From positions 1 to 64,000 of the forward strand of contig NZ_AUXS01000047.1 of NCBI RefSeq assembly GCF_001625565.1: a DNA stretch of 64,000 bases. The letters run 5' to 3'. Position numbers and translations under genes: made by a program. Positions 26,333-35,411 of this stretch are shown here, piece by piece. Position 1 is the first letter of the stretch; each line of letters begins with the position of its first letter. This DNA is from Pseudoalteromonas luteoviolacea NCIMB 1944 (lineage in GTDB: Bacteria > Pseudomonadota > Gammaproteobacteria > Enterobacterales > Alteromonadaceae). A model generated the notes under the pieces. That model did not search any database and was not told the DNA's origin. It was given only the letters and a program-made list of their open reading frames with translations.

Positions 26333-27469
26333 CGCTTTGCACTGAAGCGCATAGTGTGCAATTTGCGAGCGCTCTGTATTGATAAAGTTGTCGATTGCTT
26401 GATTAAACAAGGGGTGGAAAATAGTGTGATATGAGTGGGTTAACACAGGTTCAAAGCCCCTCAGCAGCTTGTGTTCACCCTGAGCGCCAGCGTCGAAACG
26501 TGCGAGTTGTTGGCTGATAGCGTAGTCTATTCCCTGGTAGTAGCACAATTCAAAGTGTAAGTGCTCACTATGCTCAAGTGCACCCCAATATCTACCATAC
26601 AAAGTATCTTCATCTTGTAAATATAAACTGGCAGCAACAAAACTTTGAATGTCTGTTTGAGTATCCTTGCGATATGCACAACACAGTTTTATCTGATCAG
26701 GTATCGCAGTAAATAAGAGATCAAAAAATGCCCGCGTTAAATAGCCATTGTGTCCAGAACGTTTGCGATATGTATGGCAGTAACATTGATAAAACAGGTC
26801 GATAATCTCTTTGTTGATGCTCGACTTATCTAGCCAGACAATCGTGAGTTGAGATTGTGTTATCTTGTCGCGCTCTTTTTTAATCATCTTGCGTTTTCGC
26901 GCTTTCATGGTCGCCAAAAACGCATCGAAGTCGACATACTGTTGGTTGTGCCAGTGAAATTGCACCCCGTGTCGTTCAAGTAACCGGGTATTAGACCAAG
27001 CTTCCGCTGTTGAAGGGAAGTTAACATGCCATCCGGACCAGTCATGTTGTTCCGTCGCTTCATTCAAAGCCGATAGAATATATTGATACAGAGACTCAGT
27101 TGGTGTTTTACATAATAACCTAGTACCCACGACCGGTGTAAAAGGGACGCCACAGAGCCATTTGGGGTAGTAATCAAGTTGATGGCGCTCATAAGCTTCG
27201 GCCCACGCCCAGTCAAACACATACTCACCATAGGAGTGACTTTTTATATAGCCGGGCAAAATAGCAAAGGGTTGGCAGCTGCCTTGCTGGTAGATCACAA
27301 GATGGTATGGCTGCCAACCGGTCTGCTCGGAGACACTGCCGCTGCTTTCTAGTGCTCCAAGCCAAGCATAACTGGTAAACAAGCTACGACCCGCGAGTCG
27401 TTGCCAGTCGTTTTGGTCAACTTCACTAATCTCAGTAATAAATTGATGGCTAAATTGTTCAGTTGACAT
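26309..27469 (-). CDS. FemAB-like N-acyltransferase (DUF482/PF04339)
   Basis: The 386-residue protein matches the PF04339 predicted acyltransferase family: SLFTSYAWLGALESSGSVSE, GYIKSHSYGEYVFDWAWAEA, YYPKWLCGVPFTPV, FLATMKARKRKMIKKER and LYGRYWGALEHSEHLHFEL, CYYQGIDYAI. The GNAT-like fold probably transfers an acyl or aminoacyl group; substrate unknown. It overlaps the upstream hydrolase gene by 11 bases, so the two are probably one transcript with the kinase before them. Confidence 0.88.
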   Translation of the reverse strand: MSTEQFSHQFITEISEVDQNDWQRLAGRSLFTSYAWLGALESSGSVSEQTGWQPYHLVIYQQGSCQPFAILPGYIKSHSYGEYVFDWAWAEAYERHQLDYYPKWLCGVPFTPVVGTRLLCKTPTESLYQYILSALNEATEQHDWSGWHVNFPSTAEAWSNTRLLERHGVQFHWHNQQYVDFDAFLATMKARKRKMIKKERDKITQSQLTIVWLDKSSINKEIIDLFYQCYCHTYRKRSGHNGYLTRAFFDLLFTAIPDQIKLCCAYRKDTQTDIQSFVAASLYLQDEDTLYGRYWGALEHSEHLHFELCYYQGIDYAISQQLARFDAGAQGEHKLLRGFEPVLTHSYHTIFHPLFNQAIDNFINTERSQIAHYALQCKALLPYKTQ

Positions 27470-28730
27470 GGGTGTTTAAGAACTCGATAAGTTGAACCGT
27501 CATACCCTTGTAGTCAGGGTTAAATGTAACACGTGCAAAAGGTTGATAGGCTGCTTTATTGGCTTCGTGGTGTTCGCCATAGGTGATGATGTCAGCCGAT
27601 TTACACGCTCGATAGGCTTGTGCGTCTTCAAAGTAGCTACCACAATGGCGGTAGGCACCATGCAAGCCGTAGTAGGGGTGCTCTTTTGGAATAAGCAAAC
27701 CGATATGCGACATATCAACGACCCCATCTAATTTGCTGATTTGTGTTGTTTTGATGGTATCAGGCACAGCCACAGGCTGTTCGGCATATAGCCTCAACGC
27801 CATCGGTGCACTATGTCGTTTTGCCCAGCGAGTTAACAAGCGCATGGTTGCTTGACTGTCGATTGTCGCATCTACTTGGCTCATTATGGTTAAGATGGGT
27901 AGATCTGTCGGGACGGGTGTTTGCATCATATCAACCATCACTTCATGAACAAGTGCGGCAGCAGCCAGAGGAAATGATTCATACTTAGCAAAATCAAGAT
28001 CTGCATCTTTATCAAGCCAATCCATAAAGGGCAGCCAATCAACCCACTGAGCCAGTCCACTGTTTTTGTTATGGGACGCGGTCGCCGGAGCGATCAAGAC
28101 CAGTGCTTTGAGGTTTTCAGGCGTATATTTGGCGATATCCAGCGTAGCTAAAGCCGCACCAGTAGAAAAGCCCATGACCGCAAACTGGTTAAAGTCTTTG
28201 CTTGTACGTTCGATGGCATAGCGAACGTGTTGTTGCCAATCTTGGTATTGAACACGGCGTAAATCATCGGCAGCAGTACCGTGACCTGGCAACAGTAAGG
28301 TTCTGACATTAAAGCCCTGTCGATACAAATCTTGTGCGATTGAACTAAAAATATAAGGGGAGTCGGTTAAGCCATGGATCAGTAAGATGGCTTTGTCTTG
28401 ATTGGTATGCAAGAGCTGGTAAGGGACGATGTGATCAATTACTCGGTGTTTTTCCGCCGTATTTTGTGCAACAACTGGCAGTGGACAAGGCAGACTTGCT
28501 CGCTTATTACGCGTTGCGAGCAAGGTGTTTGTAGCCTGAATATATTCGCTATACTGCATCTTAGCATTCAGTTTAAGCACCGGCGAACCAATTTGATTCG
28601 CGTAGCGATATTCTCCGGACGCCATGCCAGTTAGGTATTGTTGATGGTTTTTAGGCAGTGTAGTGCAATCCTGCGCGGCGGCGCCGATTGCACACAGTGC
28701 TGAGATTATGCCGATGAATTTTTTGAGCAT
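27459..28730 (-). CDS. Exported alpha/beta hydrolase
   Basis: From Met at 28730 the protein has a clean signal peptide (MLKKFIGIISALCAIGAAAQ); a start eight codons earlier would spoil it. The hydrolase core has the oxyanion motif LLIHGLTDSPYIFS, the nucleophile elbow MGFSTGAALA and late Asp and His candidates (LTIMSQVDATIDS; VVDMSHIGLLI). It resembles serine esterase/lipase or monoglyceride-lipase-like enzymes acting in the periplasm. It overlaps the hybrid kinase gene by 25 bases and the acyltransferase by 11, implying a single operon. Confidence 0.85.
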   Translation of the reverse strand: MLKKFIGIISALCAIGAAAQDCTTLPKNHQQYLTGMASGEYRYANQIGSPVLKLNAKMQYSEYIQATNTLLATRNKRASLPCPLPVVAQNTAEKHRVIDHIVPYQLLHTNQDKAILLIHGLTDSPYIFSSIAQDLYRQGFNVRTLLLPGHGTAADDLRRVQYQDWQQHVRYAIERTSKDFNQFAVMGFSTGAALATLDIAKYTPENLKALVLIAPATASHNKNSGLAQWVDWLPFMDWLDKDADLDFAKYESFPLAAAALVHEVMVDMMQTPVPTDLPILTIMSQVDATIDSQATMRLLTRWAKRHSAPMALRLYAEQPVAVPDTIKTTQISKLDGVVDMSHIGLLIPKEHPYYGLHGAYRHCGSYFEDAQAYRACKSADIITYGEHHEANKAAYQPFARVTFNPDYKGMTVQLIEFLNTHVN

Positions 28731-31456
28731 GTTTTTGCGTAATGGGCCAGACATGCCCCTAGCTTATCGCGATCAAGCGGTTTTGCAAGGTGACTATTAA
28801 AGCCAATAGCCAGCGCATACGCTTTATCTTCAGGCATGACATCGGCAGTCAACGCGACAATAGGGAGCGCTTGCTGATCGAAGTGCTGTCGTAGTGTGGT
28901 CGTTGCTTGATAGCCGTCTAGCACCGGCATTTGGCAGTCCATCAAAATTAAATCAAACGCCTGTTGTTGTGCAAGTGTTACAGCTTGTTGACCATTCTCA
29001 ACCAGGTGGTACGAGACGCCAAAAGAATCTAGCATTGATTTAATCACGATCTGATTCACTGGGTTATCTTCGGCGACCAGTATAGACAGTGTCGCGATGT
29101 TTGCTTCATCGAAATCGGGTAATTGAGCGCTATGGGCTTCACCAAAAGGGCAGCGTAGTGAGAAGTGGAATTGGCTGCCCACGTCTGGCTGACTTTCAAC
29201 CGATAAGTTGCCATCCATCATGTCACTTAATTCTTTGCAAATTGCCAGCCCTAAACCAGTGCCACCAAAGCGCCGCGATGTAGAATCATCTGCTTGAACA
29301 AATGGCGCAAAGATATGGGCTAGATGTGTGGCGTCAATACCTATACCTGAATCAGAAATAATAAATTGTACGCGATAATCGGATTCACTTTCTGTTATCT
29401 CGCAGTGCAGACTTACTTGACCAGAATCAGTAAACTTAATGGCGTTGCTGCACAGGTTTATCAGAATTTGCTCAATTCTAAGTTCGTCACCTTTGAGCCA
29501 CACGGCATGCTCTACATTGCTGTGCAGTCGCCAGTGTAGGTTTTTCTCTGTTGCACTGGTAGCGAATAAACTGTCCATGCGCGTCAACAGCTGTTGGAGA
29601 TCGAAATCACGTTGCTCTAGGTGCAGCTTGTTCGACTCAATCTTGGTGATATCGAGAATGTCATTGACCAAGCCGAGTAGAGTTTTGGCTGCCATATCAA
29701 TGTTCGTGACATATTTTTTCAAGGTGTCTACAGCTTGTGTGGTATTGGCCAGTGACGCAAAGCCAATAACGGCATTGAGTGGTGTCCGGATTTCATGACT
29801 CATATTGGCGAGAAAGCGGCTTTTTGCCTGATTCGCTTTTTGTGCATCCTGCAATGCAATATTGAGCGACTCGGTCCGTGCCGCAACCAAATGGTTAAGG
29901 GCAATATTTTGATAGTTGTAAAGCAGCACAATAAAGGTGATTAACGCGCATATGCTGAGCTGTATCGTCAGCAGCCAAATGGTCTGTTGGTGGTTTAAGT
30001 TACTGATGTAACTATCTTTAATAGCCAAGGTTAAGCGCCAGGTTTGGCCTGCGAAATGAATTTGCGTATTGTAGTGCGTATTGGCGTCGTAGGGTTTTTG
30101 CGCAATATCATAATTGCTGAAAAAAGGTGTTTCGCTGTTGCCGTCATAAAAAGCGAGGTCGTAATTATTTCCCAGTGTCGTTTTTAAGACTGAGGTTAGC
30201 AAAACATCTGTTTGTACAACGCCAATTGCATAGCCGATAATATCCGCGTTGATAGTTTGCGATGTCGTTGCATTTTGATGAAATACCGGAGAAAAGAGTA
30301 CATAGGCAGGTTTTGCTGGATGAGTTTGTACCAATTTGACCACGTTGGTTGCTCTGGGCTGCAAAATGATTTCTGGGTCTTCCAATGCTGCTTTGCGGTT
30401 GGCTCTGGAGTATATATTAAAGCCTAGTGAGGCAAAGTTTTCAGCTTGAGGCGAGACATATTTCACGATCACCATGGGGTCCCTTGGATTCAAAGGTAAG
30501 CCGTGTAACTTCACTTCGTTGCGATAAAGAACATTGAGCTCGGATTGTAAATCGTTCGCGTGGGATTGCGCGATGCGTTGTCCCCAAGAAACCGCAAATA
30601 AAAATGGATAACGAGCCCTTTGTTGCTCAGCGATTTGCATAAATTTGGCTTGGTCGAATTTGGGTAAAGACTGCAACTTAGCTGCAACCCCTTGCACGGC
30701 CAACATGCTCAGATTTACATGGCGCAAAACGACATTTTCAATGATATTCACTTCGCGTTGTGCTTCTCTTTGTGCCGCTTGAAGATTGCCTTGATTGTAG
30801 AGATATGTGGTGGCGGTCACAGAGAGCAAGAGTATCGAACAAGTAGCCAAGATGATGCGTTTGTGTTGATAGTGACGCGGCTCAAACACAGTCAAATTGA
30901 GCAGCATCAGCAACAGAGGCGTAAATATTAAAATGCCTAAACTATCACCTAACCACCATGCAATAACGTTTTGCCAATGCTGCGAAAACGCATACAGCGG
31001 GTTGAAGAGGCTAAGTGCTAACATACCGATATTAGCGGATGCGACATTGGCGATGATACCCACTAGCAAGACATAGTACGCGATGTTTTTTCTTGAGCGC
31101 ATCAATAGCGGATCACCCAACCAGAAGCGCATTAAGTAGCCCCCTATCAAGCCCTGCACTACAGCGCCAGTGGCGACCATTGAGACTTGCAAAATATCAC
31201 TGTAATTATGGATATGGGGTTTGAATCCGAAGTAGGTACTCCAGTTAAACAAAATTGATGCGATGAAAATCGCCGGTGCGAAACGCCAGCCCCATAAGTA
31301 GCTGCCGACTAAAGCTATGCCTGCAGGCAACCAAATCGGGAGCACCTGATCTTGAAATGCGATCAGGGTAAATAGTTTTCCAAATCCAAAATAGCCTAAC
31401 GCCAAGCCGATATAGGCGAGGAGATGGTGAATTGGCGAGCGGAATTGAATTTGCAT
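28706..31456 (-). CDS. Hybrid sensor histidine kinase (MASE1-CHASE-HisKA-HATPase-REC)
   Basis: The 916-residue protein starts with a MASE1 membrane domain (about 10-215, some eight helices; QVLPIWLPAGIALVGSYLWG), then a periplasmic CHASE domain (about 245-470), a further helix, HisKA with MSHEIRTPLNAVIGF, HATPase (GTGLGLAICKELSDMM) and a C-terminal receiver with Asp in LILMDCQMPVLDG and Lys in HLAKPLDRD. No HPt domain is present, so a separate phosphotransfer protein is needed. It starts 20 bases after the Lrp gene and overlaps the hydrolase. Confidence 0.9.
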   Translation of the reverse strand: MQIQFRSPIHHLLAYIGLALGYFGFGKLFTLIAFQDQVLPIWLPAGIALVGSYLWGWRFAPAIFIASILFNWSTYFGFKPHIHNYSDILQVSMVATGAVVQGLIGGYLMRFWLGDPLLMRSRKNIAYYVLLVGIIANVASANIGMLALSLFNPLYAFSQHWQNVIAWWLGDSLGILIFTPLLLMLLNLTVFEPRHYQHKRIILATCSILLLSVTATTYLYNQGNLQAAQREAQREVNIIENVVLRHVNLSMLAVQGVAAKLQSLPKFDQAKFMQIAEQQRARYPFLFAVSWGQRIAQSHANDLQSELNVLYRNEVKLHGLPLNPRDPMVIVKYVSPQAENFASLGFNIYSRANRKAALEDPEIILQPRATNVVKLVQTHPAKPAYVLFSPVFHQNATTSQTINADIIGYAIGVVQTDVLLTSVLKTTLGNNYDLAFYDGNSETPFFSNYDIAQKPYDANTHYNTQIHFAGQTWRLTLAIKDSYISNLNHQQTIWLLTIQLSICALITFIVLLYNYQNIALNHLVAARTESLNIALQDAQKANQAKSRFLANMSHEIRTPLNAVIGFASLANTTQAVDTLKKYVTNIDMAAKTLLGLVNDILDITKIESNKLHLEQRDFDLQQLLTRMDSLFATSATEKNLHWRLHSNVEHAVWLKGDELRIEQILINLCSNAIKFTDSGQVSLHCEITESESDYRVQFIISDSGIGIDATHLAHIFAPFVQADDSTSRRFGGTGLGLAICKELSDMMDGNLSVESQPDVGSQFHFSLRCPFGEAHSAQLPDFDEANIATLSILVAEDNPVNQIVIKSMLDSFGVSYHLVENGQQAVTLAQQQAFDLILMDCQMPVLDGYQATTTLRQHFDQQALPIVALTADVMPEDKAYALAIGFNSHLAKPLDRDKLGACLAHYAKTCSKNSSA

Positions 31457-31476
31457 AGATTACATGCCTATTGGAC

Positions 31477-31938
31477 TCATAAAGGAACTCCGCGTTTATT
31501 AAAGGTCTGCTTTAGCACTATGGTTGATTCGACAGCTGCAATAAAATCTAACGACGCAAGGCTATGTTTAACAAAATGCTCATAACTTGGTAAGTCTTCA
31601 GCGATAATTTCTAGCAAGTAATCGTGACTGCCTGACACCACAGAGCAACTCCTGACTTGTCGCAATGCGTCGACATGATTTTCGAAGCTTTCTGCGGCTT
31701 GAACCGAGTTTTTGGTCAAGCGAATAAATGCATATACTAAAACAGAGTAACCAACAGCCGGAGGTGAAATATCGGCATGATACCCCAAAATAACACCGTC
31801 TTGCTGAAGTTTTTTAACTCGCCGCAAACAGGGGGTATCGGACAAGCTCGCTTGCTCGGCAAGTGCAGCATTACTCAGTCGTGCATTTTGCTGTAAAGCA
31901 CTGAGTAATATTCTATCTTTGTTATCAATATCAGCCAT
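31477..31938 (-). CDS. Lrp/AsnC-family transcriptional regulator
   Basis: The 153-residue protein has an N-terminal helix-turn-helix (DRILLSALQQNARLSNAALA, LSDTPCLRRVKKLQQDGVI) and an effector-binding RAM domain (VVSGSHDYLLEIIAEDLPSY). It is divergent from the PrnB-like/kynureninase-like pair with 137 bases between. In Pseudomonas aeruginosa an Lrp-type protein, KynR, controls the kynurenine genes; the arrangement here suggests an analogous sensor of tryptophan or a breakdown product. It also begins a leftward run of closely spaced genes. Confidence 0.9.
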   Translation of the reverse strand: MADIDNKDRILLSALQQNARLSNAALAEQASLSDTPCLRRVKKLQQDGVILGYHADISPPAVGYSVLVYAFIRLTKNSVQAAESFENHVDALRQVRSCSVVSGSHDYLLEIIAEDLPSYEHFVKHSLASLDFIAAVESTIVLKQTFNKRGVPL

Positions 31939-32075
31939 ATTAGTTAATTCTGCTACTTTTTATGATTAAAAATCAGTATTCCGCTATTTGAGTGTAACGA
32001 TTAATAAATAATTGGCAAATATCTCTGTCGATGTTTTGTTAGCCTGACAATGATGCAATTTTCAGGATTTTTACA

Positions 32076-33269
32076 ATGACACAGCGAACACAAGAATTTG
32101 ACCTCTGGATAAGAAATGAGTTTGTCATGCTCAACGATAAATTAGAGGCAATCTATCGTGAACAGGCTGATCCGGCCAACGTAGAAGGGGTCGGTGACGA
32201 AATAAAACAGCAATTATTGTTGCAGGGGCAGCACTTTATTGAGGCGCTACTCGCTGAGGGTAATACCGATGAGGGGTTCGATAATGCGTTTGACTTACTC
32301 GGCAATGTTGGCTTGTATATGGCAGCATGTCGCCGTCATGAGTTGACTGAGCCAAGTAGAGAGGGACATTCCCCATTAAAGGCTGCTTCTGCACTAGCAA
32401 TGCATATTGGTTCATCAATAGGTGTAACACCTAGATTTGCAACAGCGCATTTAACAACACACAATACTGCAATTAATGGGACGTATAAGCGTTTTACCAG
32501 CGATCCGGCTGAAAAGCTGTTTATAGATTACAACACACGTGGGATTTTAGCCTACAAGCGGGCCGCAGAAGCGCTATTAAAAGTTCAGCCTCTGGGTATT
32601 TCACACCCAATGGCGCCAGTGTTGTTAGAGGAAGTTAAACGCGCACTGGTCGATGTTATCAATTCGAACCAAGCACTGTTTAAGCAATTGGATACCGAGT
32701 CTTTCTTTTATGTCGTCAGGCCTTATTACAAACCGTACCGGGTTGGCAAAGAAGTTTATCGTGGTGCCAATGCCGGTGATTTTGCCGGTATAAATGTGAT
32801 TGATATGATGCTGGGTTTATGTCAGGCGAATGATGTCGATTATGCTCAGATCCTCGTTGAAAAGCTGTTGTACATGATGCCGGAAGATCAGGCTACTTTG
32901 AAAGAGTGTATGCGATTACCCAACTTATTGGATGCTTTTTTAGCGGCACAGGCACAGTGCAAGGAGCCTTGGTATCAAGCGGCGTTAAAAGTATTTTTAC
33001 AAGCGTGCAAGTTACATGGTGATACGGCAATTCAGCATCATAATCAATTAGTTGAAAAATATATTTGTGGTCCAGCAAAAGCGCTGGCTAACCAGCATTT
33101 AGACAAAGTTACTGCCAGTGGCCCACCATTGCAGGTATTGTTGGCTCAGCTTGAAACGCTACGAGACAAGCGGGCTGGTGCAAAACGAACAGATCTTGAT
33201 ACCCGCTATGATGATTTACAAACCCTGCGCAAAACCTTAGTGTCGAGTGAGGTGACAGATGCAAGCTGA
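32076..33269 (+). CDS. PrnB-family (DUF1864) heme dioxygenase-like protein
   Basis: The 397-residue protein resembles the PrnB family (PF08933), which belongs to the tryptophan/indoleamine dioxygenase superfamily. Visible blocks are ASALAMHIGSSIGVTPRFAT, HLTTHNTAINGTYKRFT, and SFFYVVRPYYKPYRVGKEVY followed by RGANAGDFAGINVIDMMLGL. Possible proximal heme ligands are His314 and His321/322 (KLHGDTAIQHHNQLVEKYI). PrnB itself rearranges 7-chlorotryptophan in pyrrolnitrin synthesis; no PrnA, PrnC or PrnD is here, so ring-opening of tryptophan or a related indole is more likely. It overlaps the kynureninase-like gene by 11 bases. Confidence 0.82.
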   Translation: MTQRTQEFDLWIRNEFVMLNDKLEAIYREQADPANVEGVGDEIKQQLLLQGQHFIEALLAEGNTDEGFDNAFDLLGNVGLYMAACRRHELTEPSREGHSPLKAASALAMHIGSSIGVTPRFATAHLTTHNTAINGTYKRFTSDPAEKLFIDYNTRGILAYKRAAEALLKVQPLGISHPMAPVLLEEVKRALVDVINSNQALFKQLDTESFFYVVRPYYKPYRVGKEVYRGANAGDFAGINVIDMMLGLCQANDVDYAQILVEKLLYMMPEDQATLKECMRLPNLLDAFLAAQAQCKEPWYQAALKVFLQACKLHGDTAIQHHNQLVEKYICGPAKALANQHLDKVTASGPPLQVLLAQLETLRDKRAGAKRTDLDTRYDDLQTLRKTLVSSEVTDAS

Positions 33270-34371
33270 TAACTTTTTTATGCCGCAGGGAACCTACTTG
33301 TTGAGTCATTCGGTCGGGCGCATGCTAAAGAGTGCACCTGAACACTTTCACAATCAGTTTATACAGCCGTGGCAGCAGCAGAATCGTGAGCCCTGGGCAC
33401 AGTGGCTAGATGGCATTATGCAGTTTAACCAAGCACTGGCCAAATTGCTCAATGGTCACGCCGACAATTTTTGTCCACAAACAAACTTGTCGAGTGGTTT
33501 GACCAAGTGGTTAATGAGTATGCCGTCGCTGCGCGGTCGTCGCATTCGAGTTTTGCTCAGTGAAGATGACTTTCCAAGTATGGGGTTTGTTTTACAGCAG
33601 GCACTTGAAGATGTTGAGTTGTGCTTTATTCCTGCTGGCGAAGATGTGAGTGTAATGTCGACTTGGCAGTCGCATTTAACGGCACATTTCGATTTGGTTT
33701 TTGTCAGTCATGTTTACTCTAATACGGGACATCAAGCACCTGTTGCTGAGATCGTATCACTGGCAAAACAGCACCAATGTAAGGTGATTGTCGATATTGC
33801 ACAATCTGCGGGGATTTTGGCAGTAGACTTAGCCGCGTGGCAGGCAGACTGTGTGCTGGGCTCATGTGTGAAGTGGCTGTGTGGAGGACCTGGAGCTGGA
33901 TTTATTTGGGTCTCACCGGCGTCATTGGCTGACTGCGCGCCAAAAGATGTCGGGTGGTTTTCACACCAAGATCCGTTTGAATTTGATATTCATCATTTTG
34001 CTGCTCACGACACCGCATTGCGCTTTTGGGGTGGAACGCCTTCGGTTGCACCTTATGTGATGGCAGCGCACAGCATTGATATGTTGCGTGAATATGGCAT
34101 TGAAAACATTCGCCATCACAACTTAACTTTGCTTGAGCGTCTTTGGCAAGCACTCCCACCTGGGTGTATTTCATCGCCGCAATTTGAAAAGCGCTGTTCT
34201 GGCACCGCGATTGTTAATGTATCTGATGATATGGAAAGTTGTTTACATCAGTTGTCTCAGCAAGGTATCGCGGTGGATGCGCGTCGTTATGGGTTGCGCA
34301 TATCACCGCACGTGTACAACGACAATACGGACATTGAACGTTTCATTGCAGTTATTAAGTCAGTTATTTAG
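33259..34371 (+). CDS. Kynureninase-like class V PLP enzyme
   Basis: The 370-residue protein follows the kynureninase plan: PLP-ring Asp179 in VIVDIAQSAGILAVDLAAW, Schiff-base Lys205 in GSCVKWLCGGPGAGFIWV, then KDVGWFSHQDPFEFD, RFWGGTPSVAPYVMAAHSID and a late Arg in YGLRISPHVYND that could hold the substrate carboxylate. Where typical kynureninases have DLAH and YKYL, this protein has DIAQ and VKWL, so a His and a Tyr near PLP are replaced. GAGG precedes the ATG inside the end of the PrnB-like gene. It should act on a kynurenine-like product of that enzyme; specificity may differ from true KynU. Confidence 0.85.
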   Translation: MQADNFFMPQGTYLLSHSVGRMLKSAPEHFHNQFIQPWQQQNREPWAQWLDGIMQFNQALAKLLNGHADNFCPQTNLSSGLTKWLMSMPSLRGRRIRVLLSEDDFPSMGFVLQQALEDVELCFIPAGEDVSVMSTWQSHLTAHFDLVFVSHVYSNTGHQAPVAEIVSLAKQHQCKVIVDIAQSAGILAVDLAAWQADCVLGSCVKWLCGGPGAGFIWVSPASLADCAPKDVGWFSHQDPFEFDIHHFAAHDTALRFWGGTPSVAPYVMAAHSIDMLREYGIENIRHHNLTLLERLWQALPPGCISSPQFEKRCSGTAIVNVSDDMESCLHQLSQQGIAVDARRYGLRISPHVYNDNTDIERFIAVIKSVI

Positions 34372-35131
34372 GTGGTAAAGGTTGGTGAAGGCCAAGGGCT
34401 TTTTTGGTCTTCGCTTTGACTGAGCGCCAATGTGTGACAGGTACGTGGGGCGCAAGTTGATCTAAGCGATCAAAGTCAATATCAGTAAATGGGATCTCAC
34501 CTTGGTGTGCCAAAATGATCGATGCCGGTTTCAGCTTACGGATCCTTTGTAGTGATCTGCGATAACGATTGGGGTAAAAAATTGGGTAGGGCGGTATAAA
34601 CTGGCCTCTGACTTTAACAAAAAGATCGGCCACGTAAAGGCGCTGTGTAGTCACGTGATATATAGAAAGATCTCTGTCTGTGTGGCCTTGTGTGTATATA
34701 GCTTGCCATTCATTAAAGTCAGGTAGTCGCTCTTGATCTGCTAAATAGTAGTCTGCGGCTAATTTTCTCGCATACCAAAGATTCTTCCGTGCTTTCTTTT
34801 TTCTTCCGGCAACCCACAATGCCAGAATCATATCGGACCAATGCATTAAAATGCCATCGAGTCCGCTATACCAATGACCTGCTACTTTGGCTGTTGCTAT
34901 TTTTGCGCCACTACGGGATCTGAGCAAGTGCGCCCCTCCGGCATGATCGGGGTGCATATGCGTCACAATAATGAGTTTGAGATCGGTGATCGGGCGCGAC
35001 AACTCCTTGCAAATAAAATGACAGACAATATCAACATCTGCGCGTGTACATCCGTCGAGTAACAATAACTTGTCGGGGTACTCGACTAAGTAAATTTGTT
35101 GAATGTACCCTTCGATAAAATGAATTTGCAT
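34364..35131 (-). CDS. Metallo-beta-lactamase-fold hydrolase
   Basis: The 255-residue protein has the metal-binding motif THMHPDHAGG and further ligands in YTQGHTDRDLSIY, VADLF and LAHQGEIPF, all in the usual MBL order. Its N-terminus (VEYPDKLLLLDGCTRADVDI) resembles thioesterase/lactonase-type members. The substrate is unknown. It converges with the kynureninase-like gene, overlapping it by 8 bases, so it is not co-transcribed with that pair. Confidence 0.85.
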   Translation of the reverse strand: MQIHFIEGYIQQIYLVEYPDKLLLLDGCTRADVDIVCHFICKELSRPITDLKLIIVTHMHPDHAGGAHLLRSRSGAKIATAKVAGHWYSGLDGILMHWSDMILALWVAGRKKKARKNLWYARKLAADYYLADQERLPDFNEWQAIYTQGHTDRDLSIYHVTTQRLYVADLFVKVRGQFIPPYPIFYPNRYRRSLQRIRKLKPASIILAHQGEIPFTDIDFDRLDQLAPHVPVTHWRSVKAKTKKALGLHQPLPPK

Positions 35132-35266
35132 GGGTGATCATAAAGTTTAAAAAGACATGACTATATTCTTAACACATCTGACCAGTTTGTGAAGTGAAAA
35201 AGTATTCAATGCGAAATTAAGGGATGGGGGCTTAAAAGAAGTTGAATGTAAATTTCAGACATAAAA

Positions 35267-35287
35267 AAACCGTCCAATGGACGGTTT
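35267..35287 (-). terminator. Rho-independent terminator of the tRNA-Ser genes
   Basis: A 9-bp stem (AAACCGTCC with GGACGGTTT) closes a 3-base loop, and on the minus strand it runs into TTTTTTTAT. It lies 13 bases past the first tRNA 3' end. Confidence 0.85.
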
Positions 35288-35300
35288 CTTTACAAGATAA

Positions 35301-35393
35301 TGGCGGAGGGGGAGGGATTCGAACCCTCGATAGGGCTACAAACCCTATACTCCCTTAGCAGGGGAGCGCCTTCAGCCACTCGGCCACCTCTCC
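35301..35393 (-). tRNA. tRNA-Ser (GCU anticodon)
   Basis: The 93-base gene includes an encoded CCA. The minus-strand sequence starts GGAGAGGTGGCCGAGTGG, has anticodon loop CTGCTAA (anticodon GCT), a long variable arm as in serine tRNAs, and T-arm GAGGG-TTCGAAT-CCCTC. The acceptor stem has one A-C mismatch at the fifth pair (GGAGAGG against CCCCTCC). Confidence 0.95.
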
Positions 35394-35411
35394 GGCGCAA
35401 AACTTTAAAAA

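Noticed and set aside
34364..35131. The MBL-fold gene as the missing formamidase of the dioxygenase pair
   Set aside because: It is on the opposite strand, converges with the pair, and formamidases known in kynurenine pathways use other folds.
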